DNA of 64,000 nt from Kluyveromyces lactis (Eukaryota; Ascomycota; Saccharomycetes; Saccharomycetales; Saccharomycetaceae), in contig NC_006041.1 of the NCBI RefSeq assembly GCF_000002515.2, positions 1,550,001 to 1,614,000 of the forward strand. Reading direction: 5' to 3'. A program made the position numbers and the translations under genes. Shown piece by piece: positions 53,001 to 61,631 of the stretch; positions within the stretch are counted from its first letter, which is position 1; each line of letters opens with the position of its first letter. The notes under the pieces are model-generated. The model ran no database searches, was not told the origin of the DNA, and saw nothing but the letters and a program-made list of their open reading frames with translations.

Positions 53001-53470
53001 TTCTGCATTGGCACTCCGGTGTTATTACTGCTATGTTTCTCATCTCCCAGTTTCCATTGTTCGACATTTTCCCTAGTCAAATCGTCGTGGACATCTGTAA
53101 CACCGCCAGAAGCATTCATCTGATCGTCAACATCCTCATGCTCATTCACATCCATAATTTCATCAGTATCTAACTTCAATAAATCAACATTCGTACGTAG
53201 CTGGTTTTCCATCTTCACAGGGGACACAAAATCCAATTTGAGTAAACCAGGAGAAGAATCGTCCTCTATCGATTCCATCAACATATCCTTATTAATATAC
53301 TGGTCAAATAGGTCTGCAGCATCAATAGCATCAGAACTACTACTTACGTTGCGACTGCCCTCTCGAGGGCCGCTATCGCCGGCGCTATCCCTAGCTTCCT
53401 CATCGTTTCCTAAAAACAAAAAATCGTTCAAAAGATCGCCTTTAGACGTGTCTTTTTTCTCTGTAAGCAT
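50015..53470 (-). CDS. MGA2: ER-anchored transcription activator Mga2/Spt23
   Basis: 1,151 residues (Mga2 1,113, Spt23 1,082). Mga2 and Spt23 are made as ER-bound precursors, ubiquitinated by Rsp5 and cut by the proteasome to release a nuclear factor that turns on the delta-9 desaturase OLE1. Seen: an acidic N terminus, a central Ser/Thr-rich part, an IPT/TIG domain at about 580-660 (PFIQRVIPAQGPIKGGIEVTLLGSNF), two ankyrin repeats at about 763-840 (GQTMLHLACLKGYFHLVSALVKKGA) and a C-terminal membrane segment at about 1072-1094. The start is the ATG at 53470; a TTG five codons upstream is ignored. One gene stands for both duplicates (YIR033W, YKL020C); the symbol is a choice between them. Confidence 0.93.
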   Translation of the reverse strand: MLTEKKDTSKGDLLNDFLFLGNDEEARDSAGDSGPREGSRNVSSSSDAIDAADLFDQYINKDMLMESIEDDSSPGLLKLDFVSPVKMENQLRTNVDLLKLDTDEIMDVNEHEDVDDQMNASGGVTDVHDDLTRENVEQWKLGDEKHSSNNTGVPMQNLTYYQQSERLLTHGMEFGRTRPFKTVYLNPTDFLPKDDDDISLPYKLNVDGIPSVSRVETQIKVNVSISPPPPQYMIHLPTDSITKQKLYLTHDITEYPIEVRRQMLFLETFLLCSSTNKTTYVCARCVKREQRRAARRKSGVSDNLLWCNNDNKRAIVFNSKQVLLMKEHECNENSKNFSLMTRIVCYCRHHKEPEGFKVLMVLRDADDNILARTVTNSIVIMDKKTTSKGKSSDNRTSDGYVKDEDSMTGQASDYSNSESYVSMKAEDSSAPVRLSIPKGMPSPTSITEDSSENVHTDHGPVNPTTPGFFHSSAAASARTNGYKRPRSSIDGTNKSERSLSNSSTSVTTALDVSSSISGPPHSLLQNKQPNLLSQMGSVKPAAAGIAAPVQQQQAAFPRPNVLVQQMGSSTTNTVPESGPKPFIQRVIPAQGPIKGGIEVTLLGSNFKPNMIVKFGDNRALSTQCWSESTIVTYLPPTSKPGQVLVSVFEREDHGNEQLLGNMSNSRAIFTYVDDTDRQLIELALQIVGLKMNGKLEDARNIAKRIVGSDGGSSNGSTPSSNISPSTNYNADSYATNSSNQVYYSDEMLILKVVKLLNPGSNLSMCNSDGQTMLHLACLKGYFHLVSALVKKGARVDVTDSFGFTPLHFACINGDVKAIQLLVECKANVTARADNGVDALDLYKSQHVSAAEKNNSYIEDALRLLATHDGGIEKNELEDELKMFGRKSSTSSFHSSVFDAESLDSVDYGFQVHVSKMVQDTLSDDSEYEFSGYDEMSELDDEVQDDTSLTIAQRESQLQLSTYVHPYRADGTGTTVKPSEELSQDNGEEQEGDRSARTPEGLPKYEDLFPVSGLNTSKNKVTELSLSIVREASVDTAPDSHDSQTSETSEDEEEALQVRLNRFFQQRQNFRNDKMLIFFWIPVMVILSSAFLAFQFGRDGNKIHHISETVSENLRTWMAKTLLGNDRMKAAFRESIHNLQNHRLLGEGNYLV

Positions 53471-53767
53471 CCTTGACTTCAGCAAAGCACGACTATTCCT
53501 ATCTAATAGTAATTGCCCTGGTTATATTATCGCTACACTGAATCAATACACTGTTGATATGGCTAAACAAATACATTCTCAATAACAAGCCGTGTTATCA
53601 TTTGTTAAATCCTTGTAAAACTGTTTTCAAAATTCAAAAGTTCCAATATTGTCCGTCTAAGCTGATGCAAAACCGACAAAAATCCAACAAAACCTCTTCA
53701 AACTGGGCTGGAAATGTGTTTTTGGGGGATAATTGTGCGGTTCATTCTTTACAGAAGGACTACCCTT

Positions 53768-53824
53768 GATGGTAAGCCATCATTTTTCTGGCGGAAAATC
53801 CGCCAGAAAAATGTGTTTACCATC
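53768..53824. repeat. 57-base two-part inverted repeat between MGA2/SPT23 and RAM2
   Basis: Outer arms GATGGTAA (53768-53775) and TTACCATC (53817-53824) and inner 15-base arms CATTTTTCTGGCGGA (53781-53795) and TCCGCCAGAAAAATG (53799-53813) are all perfect. The inner loop is AAA; the joints are 5 and 3 bases. It lies 298 bases upstream of the MGA2/SPT23 ATG and 368 bases before the RAM2 ATG. The centre reads CGG-N5-CCG, like a site for a dimeric zinc-cluster factor. It could also act as a hairpin in DNA or RNA. Confidence 0.9.
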
Positions 53825-53834
53825 AACAATTCCC

Positions 53835-53844
53835 ATCACGTGAT
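53835..53844. promoter_or_regulatory. Cbf1-type palindrome ATCACGTGAT
   Basis: The same 10-base palindrome as at 20513 and 62568, ten bases after the inverted repeat, in the MGA2/SPT23-RAM2 divergent promoter. A TATA box CTATATATAA at 54081-54090 serves RAM2. Confidence 0.6.
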
Positions 53845-54191
53845 TGTTTGTGTATTGAGTGTAAAGAACATACGTTTGGACATGACACGGACAATTTCCT
53901 CACCAGAGAAGAACTTTTCGTGTCTTAATGCATCAAAATTGAATAGATCTCACTTCATTGTAGACTGGTTTCCGTTCACCTTGACTCTTTTTCTCTGTTT
54001 GAGGTTACTTAGTATGGAAAAAATCCATTGCAATTCTCATCACTGGTGAAACTTGATAGCTTCCCTCCCCCCTTTAAGTACTATATATAACAGTTGTTCC
54101 CCGGGTCGTGACCTGTTCTAGTACAATTCCCTTATCACACTCTCACCAAACTTTAGTAAAACCAAGAACATCACAAATAATACACTATACC

Positions 54192-55133
54192 ATGGACAAG
54201 TGCGATTATTCTGATGTTAAGAGAATACCAATCGAATCTGGATTGGAAAATGAACTATGTGCCATCCTATACACAGACCAATACAAGGAACTCGTATCAT
54301 TATTCGTTGCATTATTACAACAAAATGAATTATCTGAAAGAGCAATGGCAGTAACTGCCGCGGTGATTGAGACTGTACCAGCGTTATACACCGCATGGAA
54401 CTACAGATTCGAGATTTGCATGTCCTTGTTCCGGAAAGAAGATGTATCCGCATGGGAGAAAGAATTGGATTGGCTCGATGAGTTCACCTTAAATAACCCG
54501 AAAAACTACCAGATTTGGTCGTACAGACAAGCGCTACTCTCAGAACATCCATCCCCCAAATTAGTGCGAGACCTTCCTATACTAGACGTGATGATCGATG
54601 ACGATACAAAAAATTACCATGTATGGTCGTACCGCAAATGGTCCGTCCAATTCTTCAAAGATTGGTCCCATGAACTCGACTTTGTGAACAAGTACATCGA
54701 TAGAGACGTGTATAACAACAGCGCCTGGACCCATAGAGCTTTTTATTTGAAGAACGTCGATCATGTTCAAGAGGAAGGAGTAGCAGAGGTGGAAATTCAA
54801 TACTGTATGGATAAGATATTGTTGGCTCCACAAAACGTAAGCCCCTGGAACCATCTACGTTTTATTTATAAGTCATTCAAGAATAACGAATACGATTCCA
54901 AGTTGATTAATTTTGCTTCGTCCTTCATAGATAACGCCTTGGAGACATATACCGACCAAGAAGAAAGACCAATCTCCCATGTTAAGTCTTCTTTCGCATT
55001 GGAGCTCCTAGCTGATGTATATTCTCAAACAGACTCGGAAAAGTCCAAGATCGCATATCAGGCATTAGCAGACACTTGGGATCCTATAAGGAAAAACTAC
55101 TGGAATTTAAAAATCAGACAATTAACTATATAG
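54192..55133 (+). CDS. RAM2: Protein farnesyl-/geranylgeranyltransferase type I alpha subunit
   Basis: 313 residues (S. cerevisiae 316). Ram2 pairs with Ram1 (farnesyl) or Cdc43 (geranylgeranyl) to prenylate CaaX proteins such as Ras, a-factor and Rho1. Five prenyltransferase-alpha repeats are visible by their W-x-x-R core: TAWNYRFEI, QIWSYRQAL, HVWSYRKWS, SAWTHRAFY and SPWNHLRFI. The start is the ATG at 54192; a GTG frame 28 codons further upstream overlaps the leader just after the TATA box. It shares a divergent promoter with MGA2/SPT23, matching SPT23-RAM2 (YKL020C-YKL019W). Its substrate Ras is the target of IRA2, also in this window. Confidence 0.95.
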   Translation: MDKCDYSDVKRIPIESGLENELCAILYTDQYKELVSLFVALLQQNELSERAMAVTAAVIETVPALYTAWNYRFEICMSLFRKEDVSAWEKELDWLDEFTLNNPKNYQIWSYRQALLSEHPSPKLVRDLPILDVMIDDDTKNYHVWSYRKWSVQFFKDWSHELDFVNKYIDRDVYNNSAWTHRAFYLKNVDHVQEEGVAEVEIQYCMDKILLAPQNVSPWNHLRFIYKSFKNNEYDSKLINFASSFIDNALETYTDQEERPISHVKSSFALELLADVYSQTDSEKSKIAYQALADTWDPIRKNYWNLKIRQLTI

Positions 55134-55327
55134 GATTGTATTATTAACATACAAGGATGCCTTGTCGCGCAAAGGGCTCCCACATCCAAGCTCACTTGGC
55201 TATCCTACCCGTCGGTACTACAGAAGTATCATATCATCTCTACCTTCACTGACACAAATCACGTTTCTTTCCCTCAACTAGACTGGAAAAAAATTGTTCC
55301 AAGGCCAAAAAGATTAAAGAAGAAGAA

Positions 55328-55345
55328 GCGATGAGATGAGACGAG
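55328..55345 (+). promoter_or_regulatory. PAC element upstream of YVH1
   Basis: GCGATGAGATGAG (two GATGA units) followed by the degenerate GACGAG, about 90-105 bases before the YVH1 ATG. An A-rich GGAAAAAAATTG at about 55284-55295 is a weak RRPE candidate. This is the shortest of the four PAC arrays in the window. The rest of 55134-55434 shows no gene. Confidence 0.75.
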
Positions 55346-55434
55346 GTAAAGTTTAATGAGTGGACGGGAATCGCCTCAGAGAGAGATATTAGTACCGGCA
55401 AGTATTCATAAATAATCAGCTACAATCATCTGCA

Positions 55435-56502
55435 ATGGCGAATACTGAATCTGATATTACAAGAGTACTAGGTGGGATCTATGTTGGTGGTATTCAACCA
55501 ATTGCGAACCATGTTCCACTGAAAGTGAATTATCAGATCACTCACATCCTATCAGTGATCAAATTTGAGATCATTCCAGAATACTTGGTCAGGAAGAGTT
55601 ATACTTTGAAGAATATTCCTATTGACGATAATTTGAGTACAGATGTGTTGCAGTATTTCAATGAAACGAATAGATACATCGATTCATGCCTGTTTCCCGA
55701 TGAGATAGAGCTTGACCGAGTGAAGGTTGATTTCAAAAAGAAGCCCCAAAAGGGTGCCATATATATACACTGCCAAGCAGGTGTATCCAGATCTGTTACG
55801 TTTGCAGTAGCGTATTTAATGTACAGATACGGGTTCAATTTGAAGACAGCTTTACATGCAGTGAAGAGGAAACGGAGCGTAGCTGAACCAAATGAGAACT
55901 TTATGGAGCAACTGAAGCTGTATGAAGCCATGGGTTCGAATATAGTGGATGTCGAGAATAAAGACTATAAACAATGGAAATTACAGAATTCCATTAAAAC
56001 TGATCCCTTGGGAGCCAATATCATGGCTCAAAATGAAATGTATAAGTCTGAAGAAGTTGAAGCTGAAAAGGTAGCTAAGTTATCGAAAGAGGAAGTAGAA
56101 GATGTTTCTGCGATCCGTTGCAAAAAATGTAGGTTTAGACTTGCATTTTCCACTTCTTTCATTAAGCATGATCCTCCAAGTAAGGAATCAATGGAAGGTC
56201 ATTTCATTAGGAGGGCCGCAGGATCTAGAAGAATTATTGATATTCAACAATCACAAGACCGTTGTTCGCACTATTTCGTGGAGCCTTTGGAATGGATGAA
56301 GAAAGAATTACAAAAGCAAGAGCTTGAAGGTAAATTTTTCTGTCCGAACTGTGATAGCAAGATCGGAGGTTACAATTGGAAAGGTTCTAGATGCAGTTGT
56401 GGTAAATGGATGATTCCGGCAATCCATATCCAAACAGCTAAAGTCGAACAAATAGCATTAACTAGGAAAGACCTACCTAATTTAGTATCGTTTGAAGAAT
56501 AA
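55435..56502 (+). CDS. YVH1: Dual-specificity phosphatase Yvh1 with zinc-binding C terminus
   Basis: 355 residues (S. cerevisiae 364). Yvh1 is needed late in 60S assembly, where it releases Mrt4 so that the P0 stalk can bind; it also affects sporulation and glycogen. The phosphatase loop HCQAGVSRS (Cys113, Arg119) is intact. The C-terminal zinc-binding region has CKKC, CPNC and CSCGKW with HYFVEPLEWM between; this part, not the catalytic Cys, is the one needed for ribosome assembly in S. cerevisiae. Order RAM2-YVH1-MND2 merges YKL019W with YIR026C-YIR025W. A PAC element upstream agrees with the ribosome role. Confidence 0.95.
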   Translation: MANTESDITRVLGGIYVGGIQPIANHVPLKVNYQITHILSVIKFEIIPEYLVRKSYTLKNIPIDDNLSTDVLQYFNETNRYIDSCLFPDEIELDRVKVDFKKKPQKGAIYIHCQAGVSRSVTFAVAYLMYRYGFNLKTALHAVKRKRSVAEPNENFMEQLKLYEAMGSNIVDVENKDYKQWKLQNSIKTDPLGANIMAQNEMYKSEEVEAEKVAKLSKEEVEDVSAIRCKKCRFRLAFSTSFIKHDPPSKESMEGHFIRRAAGSRRIIDIQQSQDRCSHYFVEPLEWMKKELQKQELEGKFFCPNCDSKIGGYNWKGSRCSCGKWMIPAIHIQTAKVEQIALTRKDLPNLVSFEE

Positions 56503-56594
56503 TGGTCTCTCAGTACTCGCATAAATATCATTCATAAAGGTTAGCATTTTTTATTTTATTTGTTTAATACATGTCATTCTTCTTTAATAGGCAT

Positions 56595-57410
56595 TTAGGT
56601 GAGGCTAGATACTCGTGAACCTTGAGCACCGGAGTCTAGAGTATCAGATATGGTCAACGATGGCTGTTCATGGACCGAATCCTCATTTTCATTTACAAAT
56701 GGCAGTGCATCCACATTTGAATGCCTGGATCTTGACCGGTTGGTATAACTTGTATCAATTAATTGTGAATCCTCAACAAACGTACCTCTCGTTCTGTCGA
56801 GCATAGATCCTTGTTCGTGAACTTCCGCATACTCGTTATCGTAATCATAACTTTGATCGTACTCTTCTTCAGATTGTTCACCAACTTGTGCTGTCAGCAG
56901 TACCGATTGTTCTGTATGTTGATGATTATGATTTGACACAATAAATGAAGAGGAAGTTTGGTAGGCATTAAGTATTGGTTCTTGCCCTGAATTGTGTTCA
57001 TTTTGTTGCTTGTTCTGTTTACTTCCCTTCTCCTTTTCGATCTCTTTTAGGGTTTTATCAATGCCAATAGGTCGCAAACTTGAGTAGCCAAGAGATCTTA
57101 TCAGCAATAGTGTCGATTTATCTAGAATGTTAATGGTATTGGAATCAGACACATCTCCGTCATTATTGGCAATTAAAGGTTTCTCACTATGGCAAGTATA
57201 CGCCGCAAGAGGAATCAATCTCTTCCCAGGCTTGATCCGTCTCTTGGTATCTTTATCAATGTTCCAACTCACCGGTTTCCCTTTTCTGCTTGTCTTGCTT
57301 TGCAGAAGCTCTTTTCGTAGATTGTTTATCAAAGGAATGTTATTGAAATCGGATGGTGCAGAAGGTTGTCTGAAGGCATCAAGGCCATACATAAACTCTC
57401 CAAGCCCCAT
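56595..57410 (-). CDS. MND2: Probable APC/C subunit Mnd2
   Basis: 271 residues (S. cerevisiae Mnd2 368, so shorter). The N terminus MGLGEFMYGLDAFRQP and the segment GKPVSWNIDKDTKRRIKPGKRLIPLAAYTCHSEKPLI look conserved and structured; the rest is Gln/Asn/Ser/acidic and likely disordered. Mnd2 is an APC/C subunit that holds back the meiotic activator Ama1. The call rests mainly on position and direction: it converges with YVH1 exactly as YIR025W does with YIR026C. I recognise no catalytic motif. APC11 is also in this window, but far away. Confidence 0.68.
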   Translation of the reverse strand: MGLGEFMYGLDAFRQPSAPSDFNNIPLINNLRKELLQSKTSRKGKPVSWNIDKDTKRRIKPGKRLIPLAAYTCHSEKPLIANNDGDVSDSNTINILDKSTLLLIRSLGYSSLRPIGIDKTLKEIEKEKGSKQNKQQNEHNSGQEPILNAYQTSSSFIVSNHNHQHTEQSVLLTAQVGEQSEEEYDQSYDYDNEYAEVHEQGSMLDRTRGTFVEDSQLIDTSYTNRSRSRHSNVDALPFVNENEDSVHEQPSLTISDTLDSGAQGSRVSSLT

Positions 57411-57728
57411 ATCTTACTTGTAAAGCCTACTGTCTCCAAAAATATTTTGTGAACAGCCTCTTAATGTCTGTTATTGCCATTGACACAGTGGTGTTTAACA
57501 GGACACAAGTAAATCATGATTTAAAGGTTTTATTTTAAAAGAAATAGAAAAAGCATCAACAAAAATAAGGAGAGCTGTACTACTCACCAATTACCAGTAG
57601 TTAAACGCCGGCGTCTTGATGGCATTCACTCCAGTTATCTTATATTTGATATGAATTGATAGAAGACACTAAAAAGAACTGAATATTATATATTAGTATG
57701 TATGTTTGAATAAACGTTATTGGTGTAA
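57411..57728. other. MND2 promoter and 3' region of the mitofissin-like gene
   Basis: 318 bases, AT-rich. I see no gene, RNA or clear factor site. Confidence 0.5.
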
Positions 57729-58102
57729 CTACAGGTTACGCTTTCTTTCCATATGATCCAAGAACTTGTCAAAAGGAGTCTGTTTCCTAAAATAAGCACT
57801 TCTTTCAGCCATGTTAGCCAACTTATCGAATAAGTATTCTCCCCAGTCAAGATACCGTTTAATATAATTCTTCAAGTCAGACATTTCATAAGCGACAACA
57901 TAATTGTTACTTCTACGCAATCCAGCCAATACCATAGACAACAACGCTAAGTCAATACTGTAATGAACTATATCTTTAACCTGATTGGAATTTGATAAAT
58001 GCAGTTAAGATTACCTTTTAGTTAGTAAATCAAAGTCCGTTGATGAAAACGGTGGTGTATCTAACCACCTTCTTCAAAAAAATGAACGGTACGTACACCC
58101 AT
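57729..58102 (-). CDS. Small mitofissin-like (DUF1748) protein, YKL018C-A/MCO12 position, two exons
   Basis: Exon 1 is ATGGGT (58102-58097); exon 2 runs 57980-57729. The product is 85 residues beginning MGVKDIVHYSIDLALLSMVL, then AGLRRSNNYVV, an amphipathic or coiled region and a basic end. The pattern HYxxDLxLLSxVLAGxRR is, from memory, that of the DUF1748 family, which includes the mitochondrial fission factor mitofissin (Atg44). Position between MND2 and SWD2 corresponds to YKL018C-A (MCO12, a 99-residue mitochondrial protein). Without splicing exon 2 has no ATG before the conserved LLSM, and exon 1 meets a stop, so the intron is needed. A mitochondrial role is inferred only. Confidence 0.75.
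57981..58096 (-). other. Intron of the mitofissin-like gene, 116 bases
   Basis: On the coding strand: GTACGT directly after ATGGGT, a perfect TACTAAC at 58027-58021, then CCAATCAG before GTTAAAGAT. The branch-to-acceptor distance is about 40 bases. GTACGT is a less common yeast donor. An AG six bases after the branch point is too close to be used. I do not recall an intron in S. cerevisiae YKL018C-A. Confidence 0.78.
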
Positions 58103-58370
58103 GATTCTTATTACAAATCTCAAATATGTCAGTTCTTTATAAAGCCAGAGTAAGACCAGAAAGGCTCTATTTCTCTACCTGCAAGTGACTAACACTATTG
58201 ATTTCTTTGACAGATGTCATTACAATTTCGAGGAACATTTAAATTTAAATAAAACTGTTAACACCATCAAGAAATATTACCAATTTGGAGACAAAAAGAG
58301 AAGCTCAACGGGACACCAGCGGTTTAGCAACAGTTCTGTGATTATCTAAAAGTTAGCTGAGAAAGGAAAT

Positions 58371-59351
58371 ATGACTGTTAGCATTTCCAAGAGCAATCTT
58401 CTACGATTTGAGCCTGTGAAGTCCTTCAGAGTTTCTGATAAAGAATTGGGACCTATAACTTCAGTGACATTTGATGACCATGGCCAGTACTTGTTGACTG
58501 CAACTGCTAGTGATAATATGCATCTATATGATGCAGTAAGTTGCAGGTTTTTGAATACCATCGCTTCTAAAAAATACGGATGTCATTCCGCAAAGTTTAC
58601 ACATGCGCAATCAGAATGTATCTATTCATCCACTATGAAATCGTTTGACATAAGGCATTTGAATCTTGAAACAAACACATACCTTAGATATTTCCAGGGC
58701 CATGGTGCTCTAGTGAGCGATATACAAATGTCCCCGTTGGATGATACTTTTTTGTCTGCATCGTATGACGAATCGGTAAGACTTTGGGATTTGAGAAGCT
58801 CCAAGGCACAGGCCCTTATACCAAGTTTAGTCCCCACATGCATTGCTTACGATCCAAGCGGGCTTGTGTTCGCCATTGGTAACCCTGAGAACCATGAAGT
58901 CGGTTTATATAACGTAAAACATTTGAAGGCGGGCCCATTTTTAGTTATAAATGTGGATCCAAGCTTTGATCAGTGGAATAAATTGGAGTTTTCAAACGAT
59001 GGTAAATATTTGTTGCTTGCGTCGTCCGCTGGAAAACATTTGATCATGGATTCCTTCGATGGTACACAGTTATTTGAATTATCAGGAACTAAACCTTTCC
59101 CATTGAGAGAGTTCATGGATTCTGGATCCGCAACGTTCACTCCAGATGGACGCATTACATTGGGAACTGATTACACTGGGAAGATCGCGATATGGAACCA
59201 CGCAGACTTCATCAGTGGTAGGACGCTCAAACCTCAAGGATTTATTAACGCCGCACCAAATACATGTCCCAGAACTATTGCATTCAATCCTAAATATAGC
59301 ATGTTTGTCACTGCAGATGAAACTGTAGATTTCTACGTATATAACGAATGA
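58371..59351 (+). CDS. SWD2: WD40 protein Swd2 (COMPASS and CPF subunit)
   Basis: 326 residues (S. cerevisiae 329). Swd2 is shared by the Set1/COMPASS histone H3K4 methyltransferase and the cleavage/polyadenylation factor. WD repeats are visible: GPITSVTFDDHGQYLLTATASDNMHLYDA, GHGALVSDIQMSPLDDTFLSASYDESVRLWDLRS and KLEFSNDGKYLLLASSAGKHLIMDS. The stop codon (59349-59351) lies inside the last codons of HCS1 on the other strand. Order SWD2-HCS1-ATP7-PUT3 follows YKL018W-YKL015W. Its substrate histone H3 is also encoded in this window. Confidence 0.95.
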   Translation: MTVSISKSNLLRFEPVKSFRVSDKELGPITSVTFDDHGQYLLTATASDNMHLYDAVSCRFLNTIASKKYGCHSAKFTHAQSECIYSSTMKSFDIRHLNLETNTYLRYFQGHGALVSDIQMSPLDDTFLSASYDESVRLWDLRSSKAQALIPSLVPTCIAYDPSGLVFAIGNPENHEVGLYNVKHLKAGPFLVINVDPSFDQWNKLEFSNDGKYLLLASSAGKHLIMDSFDGTQLFELSGTKPFPLREFMDSGSATFTPDGRITLGTDYTGKIAIWNHADFISGRTLKPQGFINAAPNTCPRTIAFNPKYSMFVTADETVDFYVYNE

Positions 59352-61378
59352 ATTATACTGGGATCTGGATATATGACTTCGAAGCCAGACTCTACCCAGA
59401 GCACCCATCTATTTAGGAATGGCACTCGACATCTCGATAACATTTCCATGTTACCGATGACACAAAGCTGCCTTTTAGGTCTGGTCATCGCGACATTTAA
59501 TCTTCTTTCATCTTTCAAGAACCCAACCTCGAAATTCTCGTTACTTCTTACTAAAGATAGGATGATGCACTCCTTTTCTCTACCTTGAAATCCGTCTACG
59601 GTAGATATCTCAATTGCTTGATGCTTTTCATGGATGAGTTTTTTCAACAGCGATACTTGTGAATTATACGGGGAGATCACACCAATACTTTCTTCCGTAA
59701 CACCAGCCTTTATCAACTGCTCAACGTGGTATAATGCCAAATATGCTTCATTTTCGTTGTATTTTGAAGAGACTAGGTGGAACTTATCGTCTGCATCGTT
59801 GTCATTTTCATCAGACCTTTCTGGAAAGTCGTCTCCCTCAGTATCTAACCAAATACATGGGAAAGTAGTGTTGTCGTTCGATTCAACACCTGGTAAATCT
59901 GCTAGCAGTTGTTTCGCAACGGAGTCATCTGCTTTCAATTTCCCGTCATATAATTCGTTAGAAGAAAACTGCATAATTTCTTCGTTCATTCTGTACTGTA
60001 CATTTAGCAAGTACTTAAATTCGTTGCCGTAATGTTGCAATAATCTGTCAAACACGGTAGTACTCAACAAGCGCTTTACTTTATCATTATCTTCAGTTTT
60101 GATCGTTGGAGGTAACTGCTTGTCGTCTCCAGCTATTATGAGTCTTTGCATATCTGATTTTAAATGTGAGATTAAAGGGATCCAACACTGAGGTTCTAAA
60201 CTTTGTGAAACTTCATCAATGATCAAAGTATTGAACAATTTGGATTGTAGATCATACGCACTCAACAATTCTCGAGAACTTGAACCGTGTAAAGTGCAAA
60301 CGACAATTTTGCTCTTTAAAATTATATTAATTAGCCCACTTTTCTCTCTCTGCCTCAATTCTTTTCTCAATGCCTTGACCTCCTGCCACCCTTTCTTGCG
60401 ATCTCTTGAAGATTTGAGCTTTTTAACGCTAGCAATGGTATCATCAATCTCTTTCATAATGTCTTTTAAAATCATGCCCGAGTCTCCCTTTTTAGACAAT
60501 ACGTCAAGGGAATGTGACAAAACTTGTGGTAGTAGCCGAGATGGATGACCAATTCTTAATAATTCATCACCTGGAACAACTTTACTAAGTCGTTCCAAGA
60601 TTGTATCAACGGAAATATTTGATGGTCCACAAACCAAAATCCTTTCCCCTCTATCGTATAACTGTTTTATCAACTCTACAAGGGTATATGTCTTTCCCGT
60701 CCCTGGCGGGCCATGGATAATAGATATTTCATTTGACAACGAATGTTGGATGGCATCACGTTGAGATTCATTGAGTTGTTCGTTGTAGAACTTCACGTTA
60801 TGTTCAGGGTCTTTTTTAATGAACTTTCTTTCGTGCAACATGTATTGGATCAAGATATTGTCGGGTATTGAATTGAACTCTGCCAACTTCCTCATAGTAG
60901 ATTGCATTCTCTTATAAGTAATGGTATTAGTAGTCTTCAAGAGACACAACCTGTTGAACGAGTATAATTGTACGGCATCTTGGTCTTTAGATTCATCCAC
61001 AGCCAATACGATTTGGTTGTTGGACACTTTGGATACCACGGCATCCAAGTTTACCGTTTCATCCTTCTTACTCTTTGCCTTTGCCGAAGGTTGAACCAAT
61101 ACTATATCACCGACTTTAAAGGAACCAGTGTTCAATTCCTTGGTGATGGCTGGATCTGCAGAAAGTTCCAAGTATAGTTTCGAACCGATCCCAGTTCTAA
61201 TGTTATCTAACTGTAGATGGTTAATTGCCAACCCAGCTGCGATCAATTTGGGAAGTGGGGCACTAGCTAGCAATTTTGACGTTTGTTCTACATCTTGTTG
61301 CTGCTCATGGGAAATTCCGTCAAGGAACTTTTCAGCGACCTGTTTATTCACAGAGCAGTCACCAGATTCACAAACCAT
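59333..61378 (-). CDS. HCS1: DNA helicase A, Hcs1 (SF1, UPF1-like)
   Basis: 681 residues (S. cerevisiae 683). Hcs1 is a 5'-3' hexameric DNA helicase that co-purifies with DNA polymerase alpha, related to human IGHMBP2. An N-terminal beta-rich region (about 65-140, GSFKVGDIVLVQPS) precedes the SF1 core: Walker A GPPGTGKT at 223-230, VCGPSNISVD (Ia), LIIDEVSQSLEPQCW (II), AGDDKQLPPTI (III), LLNVQYRMNEEIMQF (IV), STVDGFQGREKECIILSLVRSN (V) and LNVAMTRPKRQLCVIGN (VI). The 3' end overlaps the SWD2 coding end by 19 bases, tail to tail. Confidence 0.95.
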   Translation of the reverse strand: MVCESGDCSVNKQVAEKFLDGISHEQQQDVEQTSKLLASAPLPKLIAAGLAINHLQLDNIRTGIGSKLYLELSADPAITKELNTGSFKVGDIVLVQPSAKAKSKKDETVNLDAVVSKVSNNQIVLAVDESKDQDAVQLYSFNRLCLLKTTNTITYKRMQSTMRKLAEFNSIPDNILIQYMLHERKFIKKDPEHNVKFYNEQLNESQRDAIQHSLSNEISIIHGPPGTGKTYTLVELIKQLYDRGERILVCGPSNISVDTILERLSKVVPGDELLRIGHPSRLLPQVLSHSLDVLSKKGDSGMILKDIMKEIDDTIASVKKLKSSRDRKKGWQEVKALRKELRQREKSGLINIILKSKIVVCTLHGSSSRELLSAYDLQSKLFNTLIIDEVSQSLEPQCWIPLISHLKSDMQRLIIAGDDKQLPPTIKTEDNDKVKRLLSTTVFDRLLQHYGNEFKYLLNVQYRMNEEIMQFSSNELYDGKLKADDSVAKQLLADLPGVESNDNTTFPCIWLDTEGDDFPERSDENDNDADDKFHLVSSKYNENEAYLALYHVEQLIKAGVTEESIGVISPYNSQVSLLKKLIHEKHQAIEISTVDGFQGREKECIILSLVRSNENFEVGFLKDERRLNVAMTRPKRQLCVIGNMEMLSRCRVPFLNRWVLWVESGFEVIYPDPSIIHSLYT

Positions 61379-61631
61379 AACTGTATATTCCCCGTGGTTC
61401 TTTTACTTAGAGTGAAAGTTGTTCTAAAATATCGTATGAATGTTTTGAGTATACATTTTCTATTTCCTTTTTGTTATATGGACTTTTTATATATGAAAGG
61501 TCTTAATACGTTGTCTCGTTAAAAGATTTGTTTGTTAATTGACGTCTGAGCTGGAGCTGGGCCAGGAGAGAGGTATACGAAAGAATATGAAATATGAGGT
61601 GGCACAGGGAAAATTTTTTGTCATCGCCTTA

